A DNA stretch of 64,000 bases from Microcaldota archaeon (GCA_022627495.1 JAKEGJ010000029.1:1-64000), one strand, 5' to 3'. Counted from the stretch's first letter, positions 50,341 through 59,307 are shown. The notes: generated from the sequence alone by a model not told the origin. Made by a program: numbers and translations.

Positions 50341-52290
50341 ATGGGCGGAACTGCGCAGATGGAAAGGCCGGCGGAATCTTCTGGTTATGAGCGACATTTG
50401 GCTGTCATTAGGCAGCTCCCTCTGGCAGTGAGCGCAACGCATCCCACAAACGCGCCGACCGCTCTCGCTGCGGCGAACAACTCGGTCGTCATCGCAGAAA
50501 TCCTCCAGATTGTGCGAGGTTCCCGCCCTCCGGAAGGCGACGCCCGCAGGGCGGTTTATGACGCCGCGGTTGCGACTCTGGGCGAAGGCAGCGGCCGCGA
50601 CGCGGCGATTGCGTACCTGACCCGGTCACACGTAGCTTCAATCAGCAGGCTGCACGGGCTTGTGGCTGGCGGGGAGAGCATGGGCGAGAACGCCGGGCGC
50701 GTCGAGATGATGCTCTCGCCGATAGATGCCGGCATCGGCGCAGGCGGGGTGCAATACATCCCCTACGAGGCCATTGGAAACGAGGTCAGCACCCTGCTGC
50801 GCGTGGCGCGCGGCGGGCAGGCTGTCGCCGTCCCCACGGCGACTGACACGTCAACGACTGTACGTCCCCTTCCGCTCATAGAAACGCCCCTTCGCGATTT
50901 GGGCCCCATCCACCTCCTTTCAAGCGCGGCCGAGGAATCCGTGGTCGCTCTGAACGCGACGAGCACGCCCGCACTGAACTCGATGTTCGGCGGCGAGTCA
51001 ATCGCGCAGGCGAGCATGAACGCGCTGGCGAACGCCTACGCGACTATGGCCAACCATTCCAACGACCTTGCGGCGCAGCAGGCCGCGGCGCAGGCGCTTC
51101 ATTCGGCCCTAAGCGCGATACCAAGCACCAAGGAAATCTGGAACGGAACGGTTCATCCGCACTTCAACGCCGCCATGCAGGCGCTTGCCAGGGGCGACCT
51201 TAGGACTGGCCTGAGCGAGCTCTCCCAGGAGCCCTCTTTCAACGCGGTCTACGGCCAGATGAACAACCTCTATATCATCACGGTCAACCAGCGTGCGGTA
51301 TCGGTCCTGCGGGCCGGCGTGACCACGCGCTACGAATTTACGGAGAACCAGGATGCGTTCACCGCATTCATCCGCGGCTCGGCCAACAACTCGTTCGAGC
51401 CCCGCGTCCTTTGGCTCGGCCTCGGCCTGCACTATGAGCGCCTTCTCCTATCAGGCCAGCTCCACCAGCTTGCAGTGACGCCCGGAACCGGCGGCTCTCC
51501 CGGCACCGTGACCGAGACCCGCCGGCAGAGGGTGCAGGGCACCGGAGACGTTTTCACGGCCACGCCGCAGCTTGCGGTCGGCTTCAGCGCATGGAGCAAC
51601 CCTGTCGAGCTTATCATCCACTGCAGCGTGGGCTACCAGTCATACTCGGTCGGGGCGGACGTCCCGACGCAGGGCGGCGGCACCCAGCGCCTTGAGACGA
51701 ACGTAAGCGCCGCATATGGCGGCCCATGGGGCGCGCAAATCAACTTTCCCGGCCGGGAAGGCCAGCGCATGATGGTGAGGATGTCCTCGGTCAGCCTCGG
51801 AATGGTGGGGAACCCGGTGGATTTGAACGCATATGCAAACGTCTCGTTCGAAGGCAGGTGGTACGAGGGAAACACCCTGCGAATCCGCTCGGAGGCGACA
51901 CTGGGATACCAGCACTTCCTGCAGCAGCACGGGAGCATGCTTGACATACGCCCCGCCGATTTCACCTTCCAGGTGAATCCGCAATGGAGCCTGTTCTTCG
52001 GGCCCGGGTTCCGCTACACCACGCGCTACGATTCCTCGGGCGAGGAGCTTTACCACACGCTCGATGGCTATGGGGCTTTCGGCTTCCGCTTCGACCGCGG
52101 CGTTTCCGTCGACATACGCGGGGGATACCTCGGCGAAGTCGGCGGCAGGGAAGAGGAGCGCATCCCGAGCACGCCATACGGCTCATTGAACATCACGCTA
52201 ACGCCCCAGCTCTGGTTCGGAGGGAGCCAGAGACCCGCAGGCGCGAGGGACGTGGGATCCACGGTCCCAAGAAGGAGGAGGAGAGAATAA
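50341..52290 (+). CDS. Paralogue of the preceding protein, beta-barrel-like C-terminus
   Basis: 649 aa. It aligns with the 728-aa neighbour over its whole length: AVYDAAV, NSMFGGESIAQASMN, ALHSALSAIPSTKEIW and SFNAVYGQMNNLYIITVNQRAV correspond block by block. The C-terminal half again shows alternating strands (GLHYERLLLSGQLHQLAV, VDLNAYANVSFEGRWYEGNTLRIRSEATLGY) and ends in YGSLNITLTPQLWF plus a basic tail. Unlike its neighbour it has no visible signal peptide, and the strong SD (AGGTGA) leaves little room for an upstream start. Either it is exported differently or it stays inside. Confidence 0.8.
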   Translation: MGGTAQMERPAESSGYERHLAVIRQLPLAVSATHPTNAPTALAAANNSVVIAEILQIVRGSRPPEGDARRAVYDAAVATLGEGSGRDAAIAYLTRSHVASISRLHGLVAGGESMGENAGRVEMMLSPIDAGIGAGGVQYIPYEAIGNEVSTLLRVARGGQAVAVPTATDTSTTVRPLPLIETPLRDLGPIHLLSSAAEESVVALNATSTPALNSMFGGESIAQASMNALANAYATMANHSNDLAAQQAAAQALHSALSAIPSTKEIWNGTVHPHFNAAMQALARGDLRTGLSELSQEPSFNAVYGQMNNLYIITVNQRAVSVLRAGVTTRYEFTENQDAFTAFIRGSANNSFEPRVLWLGLGLHYERLLLSGQLHQLAVTPGTGGSPGTVTETRRQRVQGTGDVFTATPQLAVGFSAWSNPVELIIHCSVGYQSYSVGADVPTQGGGTQRLETNVSAAYGGPWGAQINFPGREGQRMMVRMSSVSLGMVGNPVDLNAYANVSFEGRWYEGNTLRIRSEATLGYQHFLQQHGSMLDIRPADFTFQVNPQWSLFFGPGFRYTTRYDSSGEELYHTLDGYGAFGFRFDRGVSVDIRGGYLGEVGGREEERIPSTPYGSLNITLTPQLWFGGSQRPAGARDVGSTVPRRRRRE

Positions 52291-52307
52291 AATCAGGGTG
52301 GGAGAAT

Positions 52308-54437
52308 ATGAAAAAACTACTGGCCATGCTTTTCGTGCTATCTGCATTCGCGTTCGCCACCAATGTGAACAACGCGAATTTCCAGGGCTCGGATTCCATA
52401 TGGCATTTCGACACGGACATGCAATTCACCAGCGACTTCACGCTCAGCCTCGTTTCTGGCGAGGTCGCAAGCGGCAACCCGGCCAATCTTCAGACCGGTG
52501 ACGAGGTCTGCTCGGGCGCGACGCTGCGCGTCACGCCTACCGTCAGCGCGAAATGGGCGACGCCCGATTTCGCTGCCGTCGCGATTTATCCGACGTGCGG
52601 CGGAGGCTACTGCCCGGCGATGATAGCGTCAGGCGGCGCCAGCTCCAACCGCAACATCGGCTGGCTCTCAACCTCGGCCTGGAACACCCAGAAGTCCTTT
52701 GGAGACGCGAACGACTTCTCCCAGGACTCGGCGAAATACAGCGCTCTTGGCGAATCCAACTTCGCCAACCAGCCGATAACCTACAACAACGTGACCGGCG
52801 AGTTCCACAACAACAAGGAAGGCGGCGCGGCCGTTCTCTGCAAGGGAACGTTCCAGGTCCTGGATGGCGCCACCGTGAAGGGCACGTCCGCCATGCCATC
52901 GGCCAGCAGTGTCGACTTTGCGGTCAACACGGCCGGCTCGCACGCGATATCCACGCGGCTTAGCGGAGTGGACTGCTTCGCCGCTGTGGTGAAGCATCCG
53001 CTCAACATAGCCGACAACCCCTCCTGGTTCTGGCTCGATTACTACACCCACAACGCCCCGTCCATCCCATCCACGGTGGCGACCGACACGATAACGCTGA
53101 CGGTGGGCACATCGGGCGGCGACTGCGCATTCAACTACGTGACCGGCAGCGCCGAAGCGAGCAGCTCCTTCCTTGACGAGGATATCATCATGCTCGAGGC
53201 AAGGATACACAACACCGGCGACCCCGTGCGCATAATCGGCGTATCAAGCTCAGATGCAGGCTTCATTGCAACCCCGTTCCCTGTCGCAATCTGCAGCGCG
53301 CTTGGCTTCCCGCCATCGCTTTGCCCCGCTTCGAACGGATTCAATACGGATATCGCATCCGGCGCGAACCGGGACCTCTTCGTCCTCATACAGCGCCAAG
53401 CCGGTGCCACAGGCGGCACCGTGCTTACGTTCAACGGGCAGACCGTCGCGGCGACCTGCGGCGGCGCGTCGACGTGCAGCGACACGCTCGACATCGGAGA
53501 CGACGTGGCCATTACATGCGAAGTGGACCCCGCCTCGCTTGAAGTCGACACCCTCGTGGTGGCGGAATACACCGTCGCCTGCGAGAACCTGGCCGGAGAC
53601 CCGATACCCTGCACCGGCAGCAACTGGTACTGGGCGGGCCTTGACGGCGGCTTCATTGTCCGGACAAATTCGTATGCGTGGGCGTATTCCACAGACCCGC
53701 CCGGCTCAAGCGGCACGCTCAACTACGAGTCGGGAATCGCGCACTGCCTCTCCAACGTGAACGTCACGGACGACGGGCTAGGCAGCGAATACGAATGTGA
53801 ATTCCTGCCTCCGAGCGCTACCATGAACATCAGCACGTCGAGGTGGTTCGACCTGAACTGCTTCGTGAACCACACGCAGAGCGACCCGGATTCAGCCGAT
53901 TACGACACGGTGAACGGACTCGACGGCAGCACAAGCAACTCGAGCACGGACGGCACCACATACACCGCACCCGGATACGAGGACAACGGAGACCTGCAGG
54001 CGTTCTCGAGCTGGGCTGGCATGCCCGACCCGATGGTGGGCATCGTGACGCTCGCCCCGATAAACGTGATAAACGGGAGCGGCAACAACACGAACAATAC
54101 GAATGACACAAACGATACGCCAGACAATCCGGACAACCCCGGCTCAAGCAAGTGGTGCACGATAGGCACAAGCTCACTGAGCGTCTTCCCGGGCGCAAGC
54201 GGCTGGGTCGGAATCATGTGCGGCCCGCCCACCAACCTGACGACGTGCACGGAAGTCGTATGGACTACCGAAGGCGGCATCGTGCTTTCCGCCTCGGACA
54301 TCTTCGGCACCGGATACACGATTAACGGGGAGCCGCATACCGGCGGCAGGATAATAGCCGTCGTGGACGGCATACCCGGGCACGTGTGCTGGCTGGGCTT
54401 CTACATAGCGGAGCCCGAGTGCTGGGAATACACGTAG
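52308..54437 (+). CDS. Secreted Cys- and Asn/Thr-rich surface protein
   Basis: 709 aa from the ATG at 52308 (GGTGGGAG upstream); the track's longer ORF overlaps the previous gene out of frame. The signal peptide is MKKLLAMLFVLSAFAFA. The long beta-rich body has scattered cysteines (CGGGYCPAM, VDCFAAV, GDCAFNY, CGGASTCSDTL, ITCEVDP, YTVACENLAGDPIPC), many N-x-T/S sites and a glycan-friendly Asn/Thr/Asp linker near 625 (NNTNDTNDTPDNPDN). The C-terminal domain ends VCWLGFYIAEPECWEYT. It lies 17 nt after the previous gene, so it is co-transcribed. Likely an exposed, glycosylated envelope protein. Confidence 0.8.
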   Translation: MKKLLAMLFVLSAFAFATNVNNANFQGSDSIWHFDTDMQFTSDFTLSLVSGEVASGNPANLQTGDEVCSGATLRVTPTVSAKWATPDFAAVAIYPTCGGGYCPAMIASGGASSNRNIGWLSTSAWNTQKSFGDANDFSQDSAKYSALGESNFANQPITYNNVTGEFHNNKEGGAAVLCKGTFQVLDGATVKGTSAMPSASSVDFAVNTAGSHAISTRLSGVDCFAAVVKHPLNIADNPSWFWLDYYTHNAPSIPSTVATDTITLTVGTSGGDCAFNYVTGSAEASSSFLDEDIIMLEARIHNTGDPVRIIGVSSSDAGFIATPFPVAICSALGFPPSLCPASNGFNTDIASGANRDLFVLIQRQAGATGGTVLTFNGQTVAATCGGASTCSDTLDIGDDVAITCEVDPASLEVDTLVVAEYTVACENLAGDPIPCTGSNWYWAGLDGGFIVRTNSYAWAYSTDPPGSSGTLNYESGIAHCLSNVNVTDDGLGSEYECEFLPPSATMNISTSRWFDLNCFVNHTQSDPDSADYDTVNGLDGSTSNSSTDGTTYTAPGYEDNGDLQAFSSWAGMPDPMVGIVTLAPINVINGSGNNTNNTNDTNDTPDNPDNPGSSKWCTIGTSSLSVFPGASGWVGIMCGPPTNLTTCTEVVWTTEGGIVLSASDIFGTGYTINGEPHTGGRIIAVVDGIPGHVCWLGFYIAEPECWEYT

Positions 54438-54634
54438 CTCCCGGCAATTCTCTTTTTTCCCATTTTTCCCTAACCCGAGTTCGCCTGCTACGGCAGAAGA
54501 ATTGCCCGACCTGCCGATGGGGCATCAGAATTGCCGAAGACGACATCTCTTTTGATTGCCGGGGGATGGCGACGTGTTGCCGGAGAAAGTGCAGTGGCGA
54601 AATTTGGCCTCAAACCCCCGGCCCTGCCCCCAAA
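54438..54634. other. Intergenic region with T-rich terminator stretch
   Basis: CTCTTTTTTCCCATTTTTCC directly follows the stop of the 709-aa gene and suits archaeal termination. GAATTGCC occurs twice (about 54500 and 54531), with its complement GGCAATTC at 54443. No ORF or RNA gene recognised. Confidence 0.4.
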
Positions 54635-55939
54635 TTAAGCCGAATAAGTTTCGAGCACCCTCGGGATAATGACTTCGAAATCGCGCTCGAGGGCCTCTTT
54701 CAAATCGCCCTTTTCGCCGTGCATCAGGAAAATCCTCCTAAGGCCCTTTATCGATTTCGCGAACTGCACTAGCTCGTTGAAATCCGCATGGCCCGTCAGC
54801 CTCACGCTTTCCACCCGGCATCCTATCCGTATCTCCCGCTCGTCTCTCGTCTTCAGCGTCTTGCCCCCGGCTATAACCTGGCTTCCGGGAGTCCCTTCTG
54901 CCTGGTAGCCCACGAATATCAGCGAGTTCCGCGGGTCGTTGCCCAGTTTCTCAAGGTAGAACAGAACCGGCCCCCCTGTCAGCATGCCCGATGTTGTGAC
55001 AATGATGCAGGGCTCCTTGAGGACGTCTTCCCTCGTCTTGGTGCGGGGGTGGTGGAAATTCGGGCTTTTAAACGGATCATCCTCGCTCATCAGTATGCGC
55101 CGCTTTATGTCGTCATTCGCGTAGATGGCGTTGTGGCGGTAGATTTTCATCGCCTTGTCTATCATCCCGTCGATGAATATCTTGGTCGGCGGGAGCGCCC
55201 CGGAGCGCATGTAGTCGTCAAGGGCGAGGAGGACCTCCTGCGCCCTTCCGACTGCGAAACTCGGGATAATCACGTGGCCGCCCCGATTCAGCGTGTCGTT
55301 GATTATCCCTATCATCTTCTGGTAGCTGTCCTTGTAGCTCGGAACGATGTCGGTTTTCGCGCCATAGGTGCTTTCCATGATTAGGGTGTCTGCTAGGAGG
55401 CCCCGCTCGCAGGGGTCCAGGACGCGCGTCTTGCGCATGCAGATGTCGCCGGAGAAGAGAACCCTGCGGCCCTCGCTCTCGACCATGGTCATCGCGCTTC
55501 CCATGATGTGGCCCGCGGAGAAGAACGTCGTGCGGAATCCTGCGTCGAAGGGTTCCCGGTACTCCACCATCACCGAATCCTTCATCACCCCGTCCACGTC
55601 CTTGGACGAGAACAGCTTCCGCTGCTCCCTCTCCCCGTGGTGGATGCGGTAGTAGTCGGCGAGCAGGACGCCCATCAGGTCGCGCGTGGGCTTCGTCAGG
55701 AATATCCTCGGCCTTGCCTTCTTGGAATAGACGTGAGGAAGGTACCCGCTGTGGTCGAGATGCGCATGCGACACTGTTATGTTGTTTATCCTTTTCAGCT
55801 CATCCTCGTGCAGGAGGGGGTACTCCGTCTTCTCGCCCAGCTTGATGCCGCAGTCGAGAAGGAGGTTCCGGTCCCCCAGATCCAGCAGCGTGCTCGCACG
55901 CCCGACTTCCTGCGCCCCGCCATAGAATGTTATCCTCAT
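54635..55939 (-). CDS. Metallo-beta-lactamase/beta-CASP ribonuclease
   Basis: 434 aa from MRITFYGGAQEVG (55939); the ATG at 55957 is an alternative. MBL motifs: SHAHLDHSGYLP (HxHxDH), SAGHIMGSA, LFSGDI; then beta-CASP GGHVIIPSFAVGRAQE, TTSGMLTGG and RLTGHADFNEL. It belongs to the aCPSF/RNase J-like group without KH domains, which processes or degrades RNA. It follows the DUF59 gene by 46 nt on the same strand. Confidence 0.92.
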   Translation of the reverse strand: MRITFYGGAQEVGRASTLLDLGDRNLLLDCGIKLGEKTEYPLLHEDELKRINNITVSHAHLDHSGYLPHVYSKKARPRIFLTKPTRDLMGVLLADYYRIHHGEREQRKLFSSKDVDGVMKDSVMVEYREPFDAGFRTTFFSAGHIMGSAMTMVESEGRRVLFSGDICMRKTRVLDPCERGLLADTLIMESTYGAKTDIVPSYKDSYQKMIGIINDTLNRGGHVIIPSFAVGRAQEVLLALDDYMRSGALPPTKIFIDGMIDKAMKIYRHNAIYANDDIKRRILMSEDDPFKSPNFHHPRTKTREDVLKEPCIIVTTSGMLTGGPVLFYLEKLGNDPRNSLIFVGYQAEGTPGSQVIAGGKTLKTRDEREIRIGCRVESVRLTGHADFNELVQFAKSIKGLRRIFLMHGEKGDLKEALERDFEVIIPRVLETYSA

Positions 55940-55985
55940 GCAATCACTGCCTTCCATCAGTCCAATGCCGCAAAACCGCGGTACG

Positions 55986-56300
55986 CTAAACCATCCCGAG
56001 CTTGATTTTCGCCCGCTCGGACATCCTGTCAGGGCTCCAGGGCGGGTCGAAGACCACCGAGACTTCGATGTCCAGGTCCTTGAACTCGTCGAGTCTCGCC
56101 GTGATATCCTCCAATATGTCGCTAATCAGCGGGCAGGCGGGCGTGGTGAAGGTGATTTTGATGAAAACCTTCTGCAATCCGCCCTTTTCCTTTCCTCGGA
56201 TGTCTATGTCGTAGACCAGCCCAAGGTCGACGATGTTGATGCCCAGTTCCGGGTCGGTGACGAGGCTCATCTTCTCCAGTATCTCCTTTTTCGTCACCAT
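55986..56300 (-). CDS. DUF59/MIP18-family iron-sulfur assembly protein
   Basis: 104 aa from MVTKKEILEK (56300), since the TATA-like AATTAAATAA is 30 nt upstream of it; the ATG at 56309 is an alternative. Motifs TDPELGINIVDLGLVYDI, TFTTPACPLISDIL and VVFDPPWSPDRMSE are those of the PaaD/SufT/MIP18 family. These help insert FeS clusters into target proteins. FeS enzymes in this window that might depend on it include the XPD-like helicase and the radical SAM protein. Confidence 0.92.
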   Translation of the reverse strand: MVTKKEILEKMSLVTDPELGINIVDLGLVYDIDIRGKEKGGLQKVFIKITFTTPACPLISDILEDITARLDEFKDLDIEVSVVFDPPWSPDRMSERAKIKLGMV

Positions 56301-56365
56301 GAAGGCCATTAGTGCGGGGAAAGATTATTTAATTTTGGGAGGATAATCACTCCGGGTGGTACCTG

Positions 56366-56758
56366 ATGAAAGAGATTACAGTGGTAGCCGGGAATGACGT
56401 CGGTTCGCTTGCGCAGGTTGCCGAGACGCTCGGCTCCGTTGGCGTGAACATCGAGGCGATTTCCGCATACGGCCAAGACGGCAAGGCGGTTTTCAGGGTT
56501 ATTACGAACGACGCCGCCACCGCTGTGAAGGCGCTGTCCAAGATTCCAGGCGTCCAGGTGAGGGAGGCCGACACCATCGTATACAAGATGATAAACAGGC
56601 CGGGCGAACTGGGCAAAATCACCAGGAAACTGGCCAACCGCGGCGTGAACCTGGAAAGCCTCTACATCGTGAGCAGGAAACAGGACTTCACGGAAGTCGC
56701 AATCCGCCCTCTCGAGCGGGACTTCGAGAAAACGCGGGAGGTCCTCGGCATAAAATAG
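56366..56758 (+). CDS. Tandem ACT-domain protein
   Basis: 130 aa with two ACT modules, KEITVVAGNDVGSLAQVAETLGSVGVNIEAIS and TIVYKMINRPGELGKITRKLANRGVNLESLY, each with the ligand-binding Gly in the loop. No catalytic domain is attached, so it is probably an amino-acid-responsive regulatory protein. GGTGGT lies 6 nt before the ATG; TTATTTAATT (56325-56334) is shared with the divergent DUF59 gene. Confidence 0.92.
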   Translation: MKEITVVAGNDVGSLAQVAETLGSVGVNIEAISAYGQDGKAVFRVITNDAATAVKALSKIPGVQVREADTIVYKMINRPGELGKITRKLANRGVNLESLYIVSRKQDFTEVAIRPLERDFEKTREVLGIK

Positions 56759-56871
56759 CGCAAGCAGCGCAGAAACCAGTATTTTTATAAAATATGGAAT
56801 AATCCGGGGGCGGGTTGCGCCCGCTCCCCATCCGGATTTTTATAAAATTGAAGATATAATAAAAAAAAGAA
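56759..56871. terminator. GC-rich hairpin flanked by TTTTTATAAAAT repeats
   Basis: GGGCGGGTTGCGCCCGC folds into a hairpin (about 56807-56826). It is flanked on both sides by ATTTTTATAAAAT, a near-identical repeat. It lies between convergent genes, so it probably terminates transcription from both sides. Confidence 0.45.
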
Positions 56872-57570
56872 TCAATCCACGCTTACCGTGGATTGCGAAT
56901 TCTCCGCCCCGGCCGTTATCGGCCGAATTGAGACGTCCCTGCCCTCGGCAGTCGTAAACGTGGTCCATGCGCCGACCGGGCACAGCTTGTTGGCTTCGAC
57001 CTCTGCACCCCCGCAGGTTATCCTGAAGCGGGCGTTCAGTCCGCTGATGCCAAGGAACTCGAATCCATAGCCGCCGACGCTTTTCGGCTCCCCGACGCTG
57101 AACAGGTCGGTGAGCGACTCATCCGCTCCAGCAAGGCCTTCCGTGCAAAGGAGGGGGCCCGCATCCGCGCCGCCGTCGCTTCCGCCGTCGAGGTCCGTGT
57201 CAGTCCCTGAATCGGTGGTTGTTTCGGTATCGGTGCCGGAATCGGTCGAGGTATCGGTGTCGGTTCCGCTGTCAGTGCTCGTGTCGCTGTCGGTCGTGGT
57301 GTCGCTGTCCGTGCTCGCGTCGGTGCAGCCGCCGTCTGCCGTGCATCCCGAGGCTTGCGGAAGCCCCTTGCTATCCTCGGTGCAGCTTGCGAGGCTCGCA
57401 CCAGCAAGCGCGGAGATGACCGCAAGGCCTGCAATCATGCCCTTCATGGTCCTGAATCGTGATGCGCCGCCTTTCGATTCCTCTGCCTGCGCTTCCGCGC
57501 CTTCTTTCTGCTCAGCCGCGCCCTTGCGCGCCTGGGTTTTAGATATGACTTCATTTGGGTTCGATGCCAT
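56872..57570 (-). CDS. Lipoprotein with Thr/Asp/Ser repeat stalk
   Basis: 232 aa. A charged cytoplasmic N-terminus (about 45 residues) precedes GLAVISALAGASLASC (lipobox), then a stalk of about 50 residues of TDSDTSTDSGTDTD-type repeats. A compact C-terminal domain contains SVGGYGFEFLGISGLNARF and three cysteines (LLCTEG, ITCGG, KLCPVG), which reads like a small S-layer-type ligand domain. An excellent Shine-Dalgarno (GGAGGGTGAT) precedes the ATG, and ATTTATAAAT lies at 57621-57635. Extracytoplasmic, function unknown. Confidence 0.8.
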   Translation of the reverse strand: MASNPNEVISKTQARKGAAEQKEGAEAQAEESKGGASRFRTMKGMIAGLAVISALAGASLASCTEDSKGLPQASGCTADGGCTDASTDSDTTTDSDTSTDSGTDTDTSTDSGTDTETTTDSGTDTDLDGGSDGGADAGPLLCTEGLAGADESLTDLFSVGEPKSVGGYGFEFLGISGLNARFRITCGGAEVEANKLCPVGAWTTFTTAEGRDVSIRPITAGAENSQSTVSVD

Positions 57571-57675
57571 TCAACAATCACCCTCCCGTGATGGTTCTTA
57601 GACCTTTTATTGTAGCCAACCATTTATAAATATTCACTTTCTCCCACAAGTTTCGCCACGCAGCCATCAGAAAGG

Positions 57676-57683
57676 CTTATATG
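57676..57683 (+). promoter_or_regulatory. TATA box of the PIN-domain gene
   Basis: CTTATATG centred about 26 nt before the ATG at 57705. It rules against the longer ORF start at 57681. Confidence 0.6.
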
Positions 57684-57704
57684 CCGCGCGCACGTGAGCT
57701 ATCC

Positions 57705-58094
57705 ATGGCGCCACGGCAGGTCATCCTCGACACGAACTTCCTGTTCCTGCCCTTCCAGTTCAAAATCGACATCCTGCGCGAGCTGGACTACCTAATAGAG
57801 CCGAGCCACCGGTATGTCATATCTTCTAAGACCATATCCGAGCTGAAGAAAATCGGGAAGAAAATCGGCAAGGACGGAATGGCCGCGCGCCTCGCGCTGA
57901 AGCTGGTGGAGGCAAACAGGAGCCAAATCGACATCGTGGAGAGCTCCCAGCATGTCGATGACTGGATTGTCGAATACTCGAAAGCCAACCGTGCCATCGC
58001 CTGCACCAACGACAGCGACCTGCGCAAACGGCTCCGGGCGCTCGATATTAAAGTTGTAACGATGAAATCGAAATCTAAACTGGGGTTCGTATGA
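57705..58094 (+). CDS. PIN-domain ribonuclease, FCF1/Utp24-like
   Basis: 129 aa from MAPRQVILDTNFLFLPFQ (57705). PIN acidic residues: ILDTNFL (Asp 9), ISSKTISELKK (Glu about 48) and ACTNDSDLRKRL (Asp about 105-107). The sequence resembles archaeal PIN proteins related to FCF1, the rRNA-processing nuclease, rather than VapC toxins, and no antitoxin gene is adjacent. The stop overlaps the next ATG (ATGA). Confidence 0.88.
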   Translation: MAPRQVILDTNFLFLPFQFKIDILRELDYLIEPSHRYVISSKTISELKKIGKKIGKDGMAARLALKLVEANRSQIDIVESSQHVDDWIVEYSKANRAIACTNDSDLRKRLRALDIKVVTMKSKSKLGFV

Positions 58095-58417
58095 GCGAAG
58101 ACGACATCCTCGTCATGGGCTGCGCAGGCATCCTTATTCTTGCCGCCATAGGCGTCATCGCATTCGTCATCATGGGCATGAAGGCGTACAGCTTTGAGAA
58201 GCGCAAGGAAGGCGCCAATACGTGCCTGACCGTCATCGCAAAGCGCAACCTCTCCAAGGTCACGGTGCAGGCCCGCTTCGGCAATGAGGAGATAAAGTTC
58301 GAAAGAAAAAGGATACGGAAGGGGCAGAGCGTCGAATTCGTCTATCCCGCTTCCGACAAATCCGCCAGGCTGACTGTGGAAACCGAGACCGGAAGCCCCC
58401 ACAGCGTGGAAGTCTGA
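58091..58417 (+). CDS. Small single-pass membrane protein, unknown
   Basis: 108 aa. One N-terminal helix (GCAGILILAAIGVIAFVIMG) followed by a basic-rich domain of beta strands (TCLTVIAKRNLSKVTVQARF, KSARLTVETET). It overlaps the PIN gene by 4 nt and is translationally coupled to it. No family recognised. The soluble part is probably cytoplasmic or extracytoplasmic depending on insertion, which is not decidable here. Confidence 0.7.
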   Translation: MSEDDILVMGCAGILILAAIGVIAFVIMGMKAYSFEKRKEGANTCLTVIAKRNLSKVTVQARFGNEEIKFERKRIRKGQSVEFVYPASDKSARLTVETETGSPHSVEV

Positions 58418-58440
58418 TGGCAGGGGGGGCCGCCGGCTGA

Positions 58441-59307
58441 TTAAGACGGCGGCGGGATTTTGCTGTGCTCGGGCCCCTTGGGGCCGCCCTTCTTCTTTCC
58501 GCCAAATAGCTTCTTGTAGGCGAACCATAGGATTCCCGCGACTATCGCAATCGGGAGCAGGAACCCGGCCCCGACAACAATCAGGCTTATTGCAGCCGCC
58601 ACGGCTGTGAAGAACCACTGTCCCAGGCTCTCGAGGGGGAGGGTCAACTGCGTGCTCGCAGGCTTCTCCTCGTACACGGTTATCGCTATCGCCGAGCGCT
58701 CGACCTTCGAGACCAGGTACTGCTTCTCGCCCTTAAGGAGCTCAAGCTCCGTTTCGACGCGGGACACCTCGCGCTCAACTGACAGCAGGTCGCTCACGTT
58801 GTCGCTCTTGTCATAAAGGCTGTATAGCCTTTCGAGCTCGACCTCCTTGTTCTTTATGCGGGTATCGAGGTCGGTATAAAGCTTGGTGACGTCTTCGAGG
58901 CGCACGGACATGTCCTTGACCTCGCCGGCCTGCTGGAGCATGGCGCTGATGCTTTCGAATTTCGACGGCGGCACCAGCACGGTCAGGGTATACTGCTTGC
59001 GGTTGGAGTACTCGTTGTACACTATGTTGCTCGTATCGGCGCCCTGCGCCCGCAAATCGTCCTTCAAGGTCTCGAATTTCGCCTGGAGCGTCCCTTCCGG
59101 GACCTTTAACGTGATGGAGCCTTCCTTCGTGACGTACGTGCCGTCCGATGCCTGCTGGCCATAATCCACGGCATTATATGCCGGCGCCAGAGCTTCCCGG
59201 GATGTCCCGGTCCCCCCGTACATGGGCATGCTTTCATCCCCCATCATCCCCAGGCATCCAAACATCAGAACGAAAGACAGCAGACCGAAAACCGCAAGCT
59301 TATCCAT
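58441..59307 (-). CDS. DUF4349-family lipoprotein
   Basis: 288 aa. Lipobox FVLMFGC near residue 18, then a domain with TKEGSITLKVPEG, YTLTVLVPPSKFESISAML, a coiled-coil segment (LDTRIKNKEVELERLYSLY, VEREVSRVETELELLKGEK), a C-terminal helix (ISLIVVGAGFLLPIAIVAGILWF) and a Lys/Gly/Pro tail. Matches the DUF4349 layout, an envelope protein family of unknown function. GGTGAT is four nt before the ATG. Confidence 0.88.
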   Translation of the reverse strand: MDKLAVFGLLSFVLMFGCLGMMGDESMPMYGGTGTSREALAPAYNAVDYGQQASDGTYVTKEGSITLKVPEGTLQAKFETLKDDLRAQGADTSNIVYNEYSNRKQYTLTVLVPPSKFESISAMLQQAGEVKDMSVRLEDVTKLYTDLDTRIKNKEVELERLYSLYDKSDNVSDLLSVEREVSRVETELELLKGEKQYLVSKVERSAIAITVYEEKPASTQLTLPLESLGQWFFTAVAAAISLIVVGAGFLLPIAIVAGILWFAYKKLFGGKKKGGPKGPEHSKIPPPS

